Shown here: positions 1-15,000 of the stretch, one piece after another | How positions within the stretch are numbered: position 1 is the stretch's first letter | Layout of the letters: each line of letters starts with the position of its first letter | Assembly (NCBI RefSeq): GCF_003201865.1 | Contig: NZ_QJJJ01000031.1 | Coordinates: 4,705 to 49,463, forward strand | Source: Methylobacterium sp. B4 | GTDB taxonomy: Bacteria; Pseudomonadota; Alphaproteobacteria; Rhizobiales; Beijerinckiaceae | Length of the DNA: 44,759 bases | Direction: 5' to 3' | The notes under the pieces: model-generated | The model's database searches: none | What the model was told of the DNA's origin: nothing | Seen by the model: the letters and a program-made list of their open reading frames with translations, nothing else | Made by a program: the position numbers and the translations under genes

Positions 1-1
1 C

Positions 2-3000
2 GCGGTTCTGGCCAACGACAGCTTCGAGAACCCCGCCCGCGCCATCACCGCGATCAACGGCAGCCCGGTCACGGCCGGCGGCGCGGCGGTGAGCGTTCCC
101 AACGGCAGCGTGCGCCTCAACGCCGACGGCACGCTGAGCTACACGCCGGCGGCCGACTTCAACGGCCTTGCCAGCTTCACCTACACCGTCACCTCCGGCG
201 GCGTCACCGAGACGGCAAGCGTCAGCGTCACCGTCACGCCGGTCAACGATGCACCGGTGAACATCGCCCCGGGCACGCAGTCGGTCGCCGAGGACGGACC
301 GCTCGCCTTCACCAACGGCGCGTCCGTGCGCGTCTCCGACGTCGACGGCGACAGCCTCGTTACGACGCTCACCGTCGCCAACGGCACGGCCACCGTCGCC
401 ACTGGCGGCGGCGCGGCAATCTCCGGCAACGGCGGCACGACCGTGGTGATCGCGGGCACCGCCGCGCAGATCAACGCGGCGCTGGCCGGCCTGACCTACC
501 GGAGCACGCCCGATTTCAACGGCGCCGCGCAGATCGTCGTCCAGACCAGTGACGGCACGGCGAGCGACACCGACACCATCGCGCTCCAAGTCACCCCCGT
601 CGCCGACATCGTTCCCGACACCCTGACCACGAGCGAGGACACGCCGCTCACCGCCAACCTGATCCTCGGCACCGGCGGCGCGAGCGCCGACAATTTCGAG
701 AATCCGGGCCGCACCCTGATCGCGGTGACGCAGCCGCCCGCGGGCCAGGGCAGCGTGACCTTCGCCGCCGACGGGACGATCACCTATACGCCGGCCCCGA
801 ACTTCAACGGCACGACGAGCTTCACCTACACCGTCGCCTCGGGCGGCGTGATCGAGACCGCAACCGTGACGGTCACCGTCACACCCGTCGACGATGCCCC
901 CGCGAATTTCGTGCCCGGCCCGCAGATCACGGCGGAGGACACCGCCCGCATCTTCTCGGCGGCCAACGGCAACGCGATCGGCGTCGCGGATGTCGACAGC
1001 GGCGTTCTCACAGTCGCGATCACCGTGACCAACGGCACGCTCACGCTCTCGGGGATCGCCGGCCTCACCTTCACGACCGGTGACGGCACGGCGGATGCCG
1101 CGCTGGTCTTCGCCGGCACGGCCGCCGCCATCAACGCGGCCCTCGAAGGCGCGGCCTACGCACCGAACCCGGACTACAATGGTCCGGCTCAGCTCACGAT
1201 CCAGACCTCCGACGGAAGCTTGAGCGCCACCGACACGGTCGCGCTCACGGTCACGCCGGTGGCCGACATCGCCGACGACACGGCGGTGACCGACGAGGAT
1301 ACGCCGGTGCTGATCCGGGTGCTCGTCAACGACACCTTCGAGGATACGGGGCGCACCGTTACCGCGGTGAACGGAACCGCTCTGGTCGCGGGCGGCGCGG
1401 CGGTCGCGGTGGCCAACGGCAGCGTCACCCTGACGGCGCAGGGCGAGTTGGTCTTCGGGCCGGCCACCGACTTCAACGGCGTCACGAGCTTCACCTACAC
1501 CGTGAGCGCGGGCGGCGTGACCGAGACGGCAAGCGTGCAGGTCGCCGTTGCGGCGATCAACACGCCGCCGGTCAACACCTTGCCCGCGGCTTTCGCCTCC
1601 CGCGAGGATACGGGATTGGCGCTGACCGGCCTCTCCCTCTCCGACGCGGATGCCGGCAACGGCAGCCTGCGCGTCACGCTGAGCGTGAATGCCGGCAGCC
1701 TGAGCGCGGTCTCCGCGGCCGGCGTGACGGTCGGCGGCGCGGGCACGGGCGTGCTGACCCTCGACGGCACGCTCGCCGCGCTCAACGCCTATCTCGCGGG
1801 CGCCAGCGCGCCGGTCTTCACCCCGGTGCCGAACGCCACGGCGAGCGTCACCCTGACGATGGCGTCGAACGACAACGGCAATACCGGCGGAGCGGCGCTC
1901 ACCGACATCGACACCGCGACGATCACCATCACGCCGGTCAACGATGCGCCCGCGGGCGCGGACCGGGCCGTCACACTCGCCGAGGACACGACCTACACGT
2001 TCTCCGCAGCCGATTTCGGCTTCACCGACCCGGCCGACAATCCCGCCAACGCCCTCGAGGCGGTGATCGTCGACACCCTGCCGGCGGGCGGTACCCTCGC
2101 CCTCGGCGGGACGCCCGTCGCAGCAGGCCAGGCGATCACGGCGGCCAACCTCGGGCTGCTCACCTTCACGCCCGCGGCCGATGTCGGCGGCGTCTTCTCC
2201 TTCACCTTCCGGGTCCGCGACAACGGCGGCATCGCGGACGGGGGCCAGGACACCGATCTCACCGCCAACACCGTTACGCTCACCGTGACGCCGGTGAACG
2301 ACGCGCCGGTCAACACTCTGCCCGCGACCTTCGGCGTCGCCGAGGATGCCGGCCTGCAACTGACCGGGCTCGCCATTGCCGACGTCGATGCGGGTGCCGC
2401 GTCCGTGACGGTGGCCCTGTCGGTCGATCTCGGGACGCTGACCGCGCTCAGCGGCGCGGGCGTGGCGGTCAACGGCTCCGGCACCGGCCGACTCGTGCTC
2501 ACGGGCACGGTCGGGGCGATCAACGCCTATCTCGGTGCAAGCTCCGCACCGGCCTACCGGGCGCCGGCTGACTTCAACGGCTCCATCTCCCTGACGATGG
2601 TCACGGATGACGGCGGCGCCAGCGGCGCGGGCGGGGCACTGCGCGACACCGACACCACGACGATCACCGTGACGCCGGTCAACGATGCGCCGGTCGGCGC
2701 GGACGCGACCGTCGTCGTCACCGAGGATACGACACTGCTCGGCCGCCTGCCGGTGGCCACCGATGTCGACGGCGACGCGCTGACCTACGGGCCGGGCAGC
2801 CTCGCCCCCGCCAACGGGCAGCTCACCGTCAACCCGGACGGCAGCTTCGTCTTCACCCCGAACCCGAATTTCAGCGGCGCCGACAGCTTCAGCTATACGG
2901 TGAGCGACGGCACCGTCACCCGTACCTATACGGTCGCCGTCGCGGTCGGGCCGGTCAACGACGCGCCGGTCGCCGTGGCCGACGCGGCGGCGACGGATGC

Positions 3001-6000
3001 CGGCACCCCGGTCGCCGCCAACCTCCTCCTGAACGACAGCGATGCGGACGGCGATCGACTCATCATCGTCGCGGTCAATGGCGCTGCCGGCAATGTCGGG
3101 GCGATGGTGGCGGGCTCGGGCGGGGGCATGTTCATCCTCGCTGCCGACGGCACCGCCCGGTTCGATCCGGGGGGAGCCTTCGCCGACCTGCCCGAGGGTG
3201 CGACCCGTGTCAGCGCGGTCACCTACCGCGTCGCCGACCCGTCGGGCGCGAGCAGCGAGGCGACCTTCACCGTCACCGTGACCGGCCGCAACGATGCGCC
3301 GGTGTCGGTCCCGATCCCCGACCAGACCGCGCAGGACGGCGCCGCCTTCACCCTGCCGCTCTCCGGCAATTTCAGCGATCCTGACAGCGGCGCGACCCTG
3401 ATCTTCTCGGCCACCGGCCTGCCGCCGGGGCTGACCATCGATCCAGCGACCGGCACGATCGGCGGCACGCTCGCGAGCAATGCGAGCGTCGCCGCACCCT
3501 ACGCCATCACCATCACCGCGACAGACGCCGCCGGACTGGCCACGAGCCGCGCCTTCACCCTGACGGTGACGAATCCGGCCCCCGTCGCGCGCGACGACGC
3601 CTTCACGACGACGCAGAACGCAGCCGTCGCCGGATCGGTTCTGGCCGGCAATGGCGCGGGCGCCGACAGCGATCCCGATGGCGACCCGCTCACCGTCGCC
3701 GCGGTCAACGGCGCCTCGGCGCTCGTCGGTGTCGCGGTCGTGGGCTCGGCCGGCGGCACGTTCGTCATCGATGCCGGCGGCGCCTTCAGCTTCGTGCCGG
3801 ATGCGAGTTTCGTCGATCTCGGTGCCGGCGAGTCCCGCACGACCAGCGCGACCTACACGATCTCCGACGGCCAGGGCGGGACGGCGAGCGCGACGCTCAC
3901 CGTCGCCGTCACCGGCGTGAACGACGCGCCCGTCGCGCGCGACGACGTCTTCGCCACGATCGAGGAACAGGCGGTCACCTTCGATCCGCGCGCCAACGAC
4001 GCGGATCCCGAGGGCGATCCGCTGACGATCACGGCAATCGCCGGACAGGCGATCCTTCCCGGCGGTACGGTCGCCGTGACGGGCGGAGCCGTGACACTGA
4101 ACCCGAACGGCACGCTCACCTTCGTACCCGGCACCAACGTCAACGGCCCCGTCTCGTTTAGCTACACCGTCTCGGACGGCCGGGGCGGCGTCACCACGGC
4201 GACTGTCACCGGCAGCATCGCACCGGTCAACGATGCGCCCTTTGCGACAGCCGACAGCTTCGTCACGAACGAGGACACGGCGGCCGTGGTCGCGGTGCTC
4301 GGCAATGATGGCGACGCCGACGGCGATCCGCTCGCGATCGTCGCGGTGAATGGCCAGGCGATCACCGCAGGCAGCGCCGTCGCAATCGGAGGCGGCACGG
4401 TCGCGCTGAACGGGGACGGCACACTGCGCTTCACCCCGATCGCGAACTTCAACGGTCCCGTCAGTTTCACCTACACGGTCTCGGACGCGCAGGGCGGCAC
4501 GGCGAGTGCGACCGTCACCGGCTCCGTGATCCCGGTTCAGGACCTGCCGGTAGCCGGAGACGACAGCTTCGTCGGGCGCGAGGACACGCCGTCGCTGATC
4601 GCCGTGCTCGGCAACGACGGCGATGTGGACGGCGATCCGCTCACGATCACCGCGATCAACGGGGCGGCGGTGGTCCCCGGCGGCTCGGTCGCGGTCGCCG
4701 ACGGCAGCGTGAGGCTGAATCCGGACAACACCCTCGTCTTCACGCCGAACCTGAACTTCAACGGGCCCGTCAGCTTCTCCTACACCGTGTCCGACGGGCA
4801 GGGCGGCAGCGCCACGGCGAGCGTCTCGGGCAGCATCGCCCCGGTCAACGACGCCCCGGTGCTCGGCGACGACAGCTTCACGGTTGCCGAGGACGGCACC
4901 GTCACCTTCGACGTGCGCCTCAACGACACCGATCCCGATGGCGACGCGCTCGGCCTGATCCAGATCAACGGTGCCTTCATCGCCGCCGGCGGCTCGATCG
5001 CCGTGGCGGGCGGCACCGTGACGCTGAACCCGGACGGCACGCTCACCTTCGTGCCGCTGCCGAACTTCAACGGCCCGGTCAGCTTCGCCTACTCCCTGTC
5101 GGACGGGAACGGCGGCACGGCCAGCGCCACGGTGACCGGCCTCGTCACGCCGGTCAACGACGCTCCGGGTGCGAGCGCCGACAGCTTCACCGGCATCGAG
5201 GATACGCCCTCCACCGTCGCCGTTCTGGCCAATGACGGCGACATCGACGGAGATCCGCTCACGATCACCGCGATCAACGGGACGGCCATCGCGCCCGGCG
5301 GCTCGGTCGCCGTGGTCAACGGCCGCGTCACGCTGAACCTCGACGGCACGCTCACCTTCGTGCCGAACGCCAACATCAACGGTCCTGTCGGCTTCACCTA
5401 CACCGTCTCGGACGGCCGGGGCGGCAGTGCCACGGCCGCGGTTTCCGGCAACATCAGTCCCGTCAACGACCTGCCGGTCGCGGCGGATGCGAGCTTCGCG
5501 ACGAACGAGGACGTGGCGCTCAGCGGCCGGCTCCCCGCTGCCATCGACGCGGACAACGACGCGATCACCTACGAGGCCGGCACAACGACCCCGGCGAACG
5601 GCCGCGTCGCGATCAACCCGGACGGCACCTTCACCTACACGCCGAACGCCGACGTCAGCGGCACCGACCGGTTCAGCTACGTCGTCAGCGACGGGCGGGG
5701 CGGTACGAGCGAATATTACGTCACCGTAGCGATTGCGCCGGTCAACGACGCACCGGTCTCCACGCCTCTTCCCGATCGCATGCGGATCGACGGCCAAGGC
5801 GTCAGCTTCGACGCCTCCGCCTATTTCAGCGACGTGGATGGCGACCGCCTCAGCTTCTCGGCGGTCGGCCTGCCCCCCGGTCTGACGATCTCGCCGGCCG
5901 GCCTGGTCTCGGGCACGATCGACCGCAACGCCAGCCAGGGCGGTCCTTCGGGCAACGGAACCTACACGGTGACGGTCACCGCCGATGACGGGCGCGGCGG

Positions 6001-9000
6001 GATCGCCTCACGCAGCTACGCCGTCGTCGTGACGAACCCGAGTCCGATCGCGGTCAACGATGCGGTTGCCACCAGCGAGGACACGCCCGTCACCCTCAAC
6101 GTGCTCGACGGCACCGCCAGCGGCGGCACGCCCGATCGCGACCCCGACGGCGATCCCCTCCGGGTGATCTCCGCGAGCGCCGGCCACGGCACGGTGCTGA
6201 TCGGTCAGGACGGCGCCATCACCTACACGCCGAACGCCAACTTCAACGGCAACGACACGATCGTCTACACGATTTTCGACGGTCAAGGCGGCACGGCGAG
6301 CGCCGTGGTCACGGTCACGGTCCTCCCCGTGAACGACGCTCCGGTCGGCGCGCCCATCGCCGACCGCACCCGCAACGACGGCGACATCGACAACATCAAT
6401 GCCGGCGCCTTCTTCAGCGACGCGGAGGGCCAAGCGCTCACCTTTTCGGCGACGGGGCTGCCGCCGGGCCTGATCATCGACCCCGCGACGGGCCGCATCA
6501 CCGGCCGCCTCTCGGCGGACGCCTCCGGCCCGACCGGCGCCGCGACCTACTCGGTCAGTGTCACCGCGCGCGATACGGATGGCGCCACGGCCACCGTGCG
6601 CTTCGCCTACACAGTGCTGAACTTGCCGCCGCAAGCGCGCGACGACGTCGCCACCACGGCCGAGGACACGCCGGTCGACGTGCCGATTCTGGCCAACGAC
6701 ACCGATCCGGACGGCGACACCGACCGCGTCATCGCGGTCAACAACATCGTCCTGACGGTCGGCGGTCCGGCCGTCGACACGGCCAACGGCAGCGTCCGGC
6801 TCGTCCTCGATGCCAACGGAAACGAGGTGCTGCGCTTCACCCCTGATCCGGACTTCAACGGCCAGGAATCCTTCACCTACACCATCATCGACGGCAACGG
6901 CGGCACCGACACGGCGACCCTGACGATTACGGTCACGCCCGCCAACGACACGCCGCAGACGCTCGCCCCGATCCCCGACCGGGTTCGGGCCGACGGCCAG
7001 AGCTTCACCTACGATCTCGCCGACTTCTTCCGCGATCCCGACGGCGACGCCCTGCGCTTCACCGCCTCCGGCCTGCCGGCCGGGCTCGGCGTCGATCCGG
7101 CCACCGGCTTCCTCAGCGGCACGATCGACCGCAACGCGAGCCAGGGCGGAGCGGGGGGCATCTATACCGTCCTCGTCACCGCCGCCGATCCGGGCGGTCA
7201 GGCCATCAGCCAGAGCTTCGCGCTGACGGTCACGAACCCCGCGCCCACCGCCAGCAACGACACGGTCACGACGACGGAGGACGTGCCCGTCAGCATCGAC
7301 GTCCTTGCGGACGACAGCGATCCGGACGGCGATCCGCTGACCATCGTCGCGGCGAATGCCGGCCGGGGCAGCGTCTCTGTCCTGGGCGGTGTCATCACCT
7401 ACCTGCCGCCCGCCAACTTCAGCGGCACCGATACGGTCGTCTACACCATCTCCGACGGCAACGGCGGCATCGCCAGCGCGACGCTGACGATCGTGGTGAA
7501 CCCGGCCAATGATGCCCCCATCGCGACCGGCACCATCGCCGACCTGATCGACAACGACGGGCAGCAACTGCTCGGCGGCGATGCCGTCAACCTCTCGGTG
7601 TACTTCGCAGATCCGGACGGGGATCCGCTGACGTACACCGCCACGAACCTGCCGCCGGGCCTCTCGATCGACCCCGTGACCGGCATCGTTTCGGGCATGA
7701 TCACGAGCGGAGCGTCGGGGCCCGAGGGCGGCCGCGCCTACACGGTCACGGTCACGGCGAGCGACACCAATGTCGTCGGAGCGCCCGCGGCGACCCAGAC
7801 CTTCACCTGGTTCATCGACAACATCCCGCCGACCGCGTTCTCCGACCAGCTGACCGTCTCGGAGGATGCCGGCGCGGCACTCGGCAACGTGCTTGCCAAC
7901 GATACCGACCCGGACGGCGACGGCTTCGCGGTCTCGGCGGTGAACGGTCTCGCCGTGGTGGCCGGTGCACCGGTCACGGTGACGGGCTCGGCGGGCGGCC
8001 TCTTCACGGTCGGCGCCGACGGCGCTTACACGTTCACCGCCGGGACCGCCTTCGCCGACCTCCAGGCCGGTGAAACCCGCGCCACCAGCATCGTCTACAC
8101 CCTGCGCGACGACAACGGGGGGCTCGACACCGCGACGCTGACCGTCCTGGTCACCGGCGTGAACGACGCGCCCGCGGCGGGCTCGATCCCGGCCTACGTC
8201 CGGGCGGACGGCGACGATCTCACCGTCGATCCCTTGAGCGTCAGCGCCTTCTTCAGCGATCCGGAAGGCGATGCCCTCACGTTCAGCGCGACGGGCCTGC
8301 CGGCCGGATTGATCATGAAGCCGGACGGGTCTCTCGCCGGCACGATCGCCAACGATGCCAGCCGCGGCGGACCGCTCGGCAACGGGACCTATACCGTCAC
8401 GGTCACGGCGTCGGACGGCGCCGCACTCACCACGGCGAATTTCGTTCTCACCGTCACCAACCCGGCTCCGACCGCAGTCAACGACGCGATCACGACCCTG
8501 GAGGACACGCCGATCGACATCGACGTGGTCGGCAACGACGTCGATCCCGATGGCGACGCGCTGTTCGTCGATCCCGGCTTCGCGCCGCTCGCCGGCAACG
8601 GTATCGTCGCGATCAACCCCGACGGCACCCTGCGCTACACGCCGAACGCGAACTACAGCGGCATCGACACGATCGTCTACCGGGTCAGCGACGGTCAGGG
8701 CGGTCTCTCGACCGCGGTGGTCAACGTCTCCGTCGGCGCCGTCAACGACGCGCCGATCGCGGCGGCGCCGATCCCGGATGCCCTGCGCAACGACGGCGAC
8801 AGCGTGACCTTCGATCTCTCCGGCGCCTTCCGCGACCCGGAGGGCGAGCGGCTGACCTTCACCGCCGCGGGCCTGCCGCCGGGGCTGACGATCAGCCCAG
8901 CCGGCGTCATTTCGGGCCAGATTCTGGCCGGCGCCTCGGGACCGACGGGCACGCGCGACTACCTCATCACCGTCACCGCCATGGATAGCCAGGGCGGCAT

Positions 9001-12000
9001 GGCGTCGAGCCAGTTCGTCTACACCATCAACAACCTCACGCCGCAGGCTCAGAACGACATCGTTCTCAATGCGGTCGAGGATACGCCCGTCAACGTCGAC
9101 GTCCTGGGCAACGACATCGATCCCGACGGCGACACCAACGTCGTGATCCGCGTCGAGAACATCACGGTGGTGGTCGGCGGTCCGGCGGTGGCCACGACGA
9201 ACGGCACGGTGCAGCTCATCGATGTCGGAATCGGCCGCCCGGTCCTGCGCTTCACGCCCGACGCGAATTTCAACGGGACGGAGTCCTTCACCTACACGAT
9301 CGACGACGGCAATGGCGGCACCGACACGGCGACGGTCGCCATCGTCGTCGCACCGGTCAACGACGCGCCGACCGTGGGCCAGATCCCCGACCGCGTCCGC
9401 TCGGATGGCGAAGGCGTCAGCTTCGACGTATCGGGCTTCTTCGCCGACATCGATGGGGACGGCCTCTCCTTCACGGCCCCTGTGCTGCCCCCCGGCCTGA
9501 ACCTCAGCCCGGCCGGTGTGATCTCCGGGACGCTGACCGCCGACGCCTCGCGCGGCAGCCCCTACCTCGTCACGGTCACGGCGACCGATGCCAGCGGCGC
9601 ACGGGTTTCCTCGACCTTCGCCTTCACGGTCCTCAACCCGGCTCCGGTCGCCGTCAACGATACGGTCGCGACGAGCGAGGACACGCCGGTCACCTTCAAC
9701 CCGCTGACCGGCGCCGGCACCGTGAGCGGTGCTGCGGGCGCCGATACGGACCGGGACGGCGACGCGCTCGCGATCGTCCGCATCGATGGCCAGGCGATCA
9801 CGACGGGCCAGACCGTGACCGTGACCGACGGCGCGGTGACGCTCAATCCCGACGGCAGCCTGACCTTCCGTCCGAATGCGGATTTCAACGGCACCACCAC
9901 GCTGACCTATGCGATCCGGGATGCCGACGGCGACATGGCGGACGCCGCGGTGAGCATCAGCGTCGCGGCGGTGAACGACGCGCCGGTGATCGACCTCGAC
10001 CCGACGACGCCCGGACTCGGTAGCACGGTCGTCTTCACCGAGGGCGGCGGCCCAGTCGCGGTGGCGGCCGGTGTCAGCATCGCGGATGCGGAGAACGACA
10101 TCTTCGCCCTTCTGCTCACCATCGGCGGCGAGGCGGCGGATGCGGGCAGCGAGATCCTGCACCTCAACGGTCTCGTCGACATCGTACGGGCGACGTCGTC
10201 GGCCGGCACGATCACCTTCGGCGGAAGCACGCTCGGCTATGGCTACGACGGTGCCGGCACGCTCACGGTGCTGAACGCCGCGGGTGCCGGCACGCCGCTG
10301 CCCACCGGCACCCTTCGCGCCTTCGTGGCCGCCCTGCGCTACGAGAACGTTAGCGACAACCCGACGCTGGGTGCCCGCACCTTCAGCTTCAGCGTGGCCG
10401 ATACCGCCGGAAACCTGTCCGCGGCCGCCCAGGCGGTGGTGACGGTGGCGCCGGTCAACGATGCGCCCCTGACCTCCGACGATGCCGGCACGACGAGCGA
10501 GGACGGGCCGATCCTGGCCGGCGCCTCCGTGCTCGGCAACGACCGCGATCCCGAAGGCGCCGCCCTCACGGTGGTCGCGGTAGCCGGCACGCCCGGCGGC
10601 GTCGGAACGCTCGTGGCCGGCTCGGCCGGCGGCGTGTTCCTCGTCAGGGCCGACGGCACCTACGATTTCGATCCGGGTATCGCGTTCCAGAACCTGCAGG
10701 CCGGCGAAAGCCGCACCACGAGCGTCAGCTATACCGTCGCCGACCCGAGCGGCGCCTCCGCCTCGGCGACGCTCACCGTCACCGTCACGGGCGCCAACGA
10801 CGCGCCTCTGGCCGCCGACCTCGGCGTCACCACGGCGGAGGACCAGGCGCTGGCCGGCCCGCTGCCGGTCGCATTCGACGCCGATGGCGACGCCCTCGTC
10901 TACGCGGAGGTGTCGCAGCCCACGAACGGCACGGTGGCGATCAGCAGCACCGGCAGCTTCACCTACACGCCGAACCCGGACTTCACCGGCCTCGACAGCT
11001 TCACCTTCGCGGTCAGCGACGGCATCGCGAGCACGACCTACACGGTCACCGTCAACGTGACGCCGGTCAACGACGCGCCCGTGGCCGGGCCGATTCCGGA
11101 TCAGACCTTCACGGATGCCCAGGCCGTCGGCCTCGACGTGTCGGACGCCTTCACCGACATCGACGGCGATGCCCTGACCTTCTCCCTGAGCGGCCAGCCC
11201 GCCGGCCTCACGATCGATCCCGCCACGGGCGTGATCAGCGGCATCGTGGACCGGTCGGCCTCGCAGGTGAACGGCGGCGTCTACACGGTCACGGTGACGG
11301 CGCAGGATCCCTCGGGCACGACAGCCGCGCGGACCTTCAGCCTGCGGATCACCAACCCCGCGCCGGTCGCGGAGAGCGACGCTTTCGCGGCGGTGCAGGA
11401 TGGCACGGTCACGGGCTCCGTCCTCATCGACAACGGCGCCGGCCCCGATCGCGACCCCGATGGCGACCCGCTCAGCGTCGTCGCGGTGGACGGCACGAGC
11501 GCCGGTGTCGGCAGCCCCCGCGCGGGCTCGGCGGGCGGCCTGTTCACGATCCTGGCGGGCGGCGGCTTTACCTTCGCCGCGGGCAACGACTTCGACGACC
11601 TGCCCGCAGGCGTCACCCGCGTCACCAGCATCGACTACACGATCTCGGACGGCCAGGGTGGCACCGCGACCGCCGTGCTCAGCGTCACGGTCACGGGTGT
11701 GAACGACGCGCCCGTCGGCGCCGGTGCCAGTATCGCCGTGATCGAGGACACGCCCGCGAGCGGCGTCCTTCCGCGCGCCACCGACATCGACGGGGAGCTG
11801 CTGACCTACGCACTGGCCGCCGCGCCCGCCAACGGCACGGTCTCGATCGATCCGGCCGGCACCTACACCTACACCCCGGCGCCCAACTTCACCGGGCCGG
11901 ACAGCTTCACCTACACGGTGAGCGACGGCACGAGCGCCGTGACCTACACGGTTGCGGTCAGTGTCGGTGCGGTCAACGACGTGCCCGTGGCCGGGGCCGA

Positions 12001-15000
12001 CAGCTTCACCACGGCCGAGGATGCGGCCGTGACGGTCGCGGTGCTGGAGAACGACCGCGATATCGACGGCAACCCGCTCGCCGTCACGCAGATCGATGGG
12101 GCCGCAATCCTGCCCGGCGGCTCGGTCCCGGTCGGGGCCGGCACCATCACGCTCGGGCCGGATGGCACGTTGCTGTTCACGCCGACGGCGAACTTCAACG
12201 GCGCTGTCTCCTTCACCTACACCGTCTCCGACAGTCAGGGCGGTACGGCGCAGGGTCTGGTCACCGGCACCGTCACCGCGGTCAACGATGCACCGCTGGC
12301 CGCCGACGATGCGGCCGTGACCGGCCAGGACGCGGAGGTCAGCGGCAACGTGATCCTCGACGCGCCGGGCACGGACACCGACGTCGATGGGGACGCCCTC
12401 ACCGTAGTCGGCGTCGGCGCACCCGCGGGTGGGATCGCCACCGCGGTGGCGGGCAGCAACGGCGGCACGTTCACGATCCAGGCGGGCGGCGCCTTCCAGT
12501 TCGATCCCGCCGCTGACTTCGCCGACCTGCCGGCGGGGCAGTCGCGCACCACGAGCGTCACCTACACGGTGTCGGACGGAGGCGGCGGCCTCGCCAGCGC
12601 CACGCTCACCGTCCGGGTCGACGGGGCCAACGACGCGCCCGACGCCGACGCCCTGCCGCCGCTCATGGGATCGGATGGCGCACCCGTCAGCCTCGCGCTC
12701 GGCGCATCCTTCCGCGATGTCGACGGCGACGCGCTCACCTTCGCGGCGGTCGGCCTGCCGCCCGGGCTCGGCATCGATCCCCTCACCGGCGCGGTCACCG
12801 GCACGATCTCTGCCGGCGCGTCCGGCCCGGCGGGCAACGCGACCTACCGGATCACGGTCACCGCGACCGATCCGGCGGGCGCCGCGGTGAGCCGCAGCTT
12901 CGATTGGATGATCCTCAACTCCGCGCCCGTCGCGGCGGACGACGCCATCACCACCAGCGAGGACCTTGCCGTGTCCGGCAGCGTGGCGCTCGACAACGGC
13001 GCCGGCCCGGACGTCGATTCCGACGGCGATCCGCTGAGCTACGTCCTCGTCGCGGGGCCGGCCAACGGCAGCCTCGTCCTCGCGGCGGACGGCCGCTTCA
13101 CCTACACTCCGGCCCCCGATTTCAACGGGATCGACCGCTTCACTTACCGGGTCTCCGACGGGAACGGCGGCACGAGTCTCGCGACCGTCACGCTCACGGT
13201 CGCACCCGTCAACGACGCGCCGAGCGCGGGAAGCGACGGCTTCACGGTCGCCGAGGACGGCAGCGCGATCATTGCGGTGCTCGGCAACGACGCCGACATC
13301 GACGGCGATCCGCTCACCGTCACCGCCATCGACGGCACCGCAGTGACGCCCGGCGGCAGCGTCGCGGTCCAGGGCGGCACGGTGACCCTTAATCCGGACG
13401 GCACCCTGACCTTCGCGGCGGGACCGGATTACTTCGGTCCGTCGACCTTCAGCTACACGGTCTCCGACGGTACGACCGCGACTCACGGACAGGTCGCCGG
13501 CACGGTCGGCGCCGTCAACGACGCGCCGGTCAACGGGCTGCCGCCGAGCTTCACCGCGCTTGAGGACACGCCACTCGTCCTCGCCGGCCTCTCCGTGGCT
13601 GATGTCGATGCGGGTCAGCTCACGCTCACGCTGAGCGTCGATGCCGGGCGCCTCGACGCGGCCTCGGCGGGCGGCGTGACGGTCGCGGGCAGCGGCACCG
13701 GCACACTGACCCTCAGCGGCACCCGCGACGCGCTCAACGCCTACCTCGCCGCCGCGGCGCCGGTCTTCACGCCGCCCGCGAACGCCACCGATCCGGTCAC
13801 GCTGGTGATGCGGACCCTGGACGACGGCAGCGGTGGCGCCGGCGGCCCCTTGAGCGACACCGACACCGCGACGATCCTGATCGACCCCCTCAATGACGTA
13901 CCCCAGACCGGTGACTTCGCGCTCGCGACCGACGAGGACCAGCCCGTGGCGGGAGCGATCCCCGCGGCCGATCTCGACGGCGACGCTCTGACCTTCGTGC
14001 TGGTGGCGCAGCCGGCCAACGGCACGGTCCGGCTCGATCCAGACGGCAGCTTCATCTTCAAGCCGAACCCGGATTTCAGCGGGACCGAGACGTTCCAGGT
14101 CCGCGTCAGCGACGGCCAGGGCGGGGTCGCCGTCTCGACGGTCACCGTCGCGGTGCGGGCGGTGAACGACGCGCCCGTCGGAGCACCGCTCTCAACGGCG
14201 ACGCTGGAGGACACGCCCCTCAGCGGCACCCTGCCCCCGGCCTTCGATCCGGAAGGTGCGGCGATCGCTTACGCCCTTGGCGCCGCGGCGGCCAACGGTA
14301 CCGCCACGGTCACGCCGGACGGACGCTTCACCTATGTGCCGGATCCAGACTTCAACGGCAGTGACAGCTTCACCTACACCGTCTCGGACGGCGTTCTGAC
14401 GAGTACCTACACCGTCACGGTGGGGGTCGGCGCCGTGAACGACGCGCCGGTGGCGGCGGCGGACGGCTTCGTCGTAGCCGAGGACACATCTGTCGTCCTG
14501 TCACCGTTGGCCAACGACCGCGACGTGGACGGCGATCCGTTGACGATCACCGCCATCGATGGGCAGGCAATCTTGCCCGGCGGCTCCGTCGCGGTGGCGG
14601 GCGGCATCGTACGACTGAACGGCGACGGTACCCTGCTGTTCGCGCCCGCGGCCGACTTCAACGGTCCCGTCTCGTTCAGCTACACCGTCTCCGACGGCCA
14701 GGGCGGCATCGCCACCGCGCAGGTGACGGGCACCGTCGCGCCCGTCAACGACGCGCCGGTCGCAAGGCCTGACAGCTTCTCCGGCACCGAGGACACGCCC
14801 ACGACCCTGGCGGTGCTCGCCAACGACGGCGACGTCGAGGGCAACGCGCTCAGCATGACGGCCATCGACGGGCAGGCGATCCTGCCGGGCGGCTCCGTCG
14901 CAGTGGCGGCAGGCTTCGTGACCCTGAACCCGGACGGCACGCTCACCTTCGTGCCGACGGCCAACCTCAACGGCTCTGTCTCGTTCACCTACACCGTCTC

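Noticed and set aside
6008..13486. A 2,492-codon open frame on the minus strand
   Set aside because: It is a mirror of the repetitive high-GC coding strand. Its translation is Arg/Asp/Gly/Val-rich with no domain, and the plus strand there is clearly the giant repeat protein.
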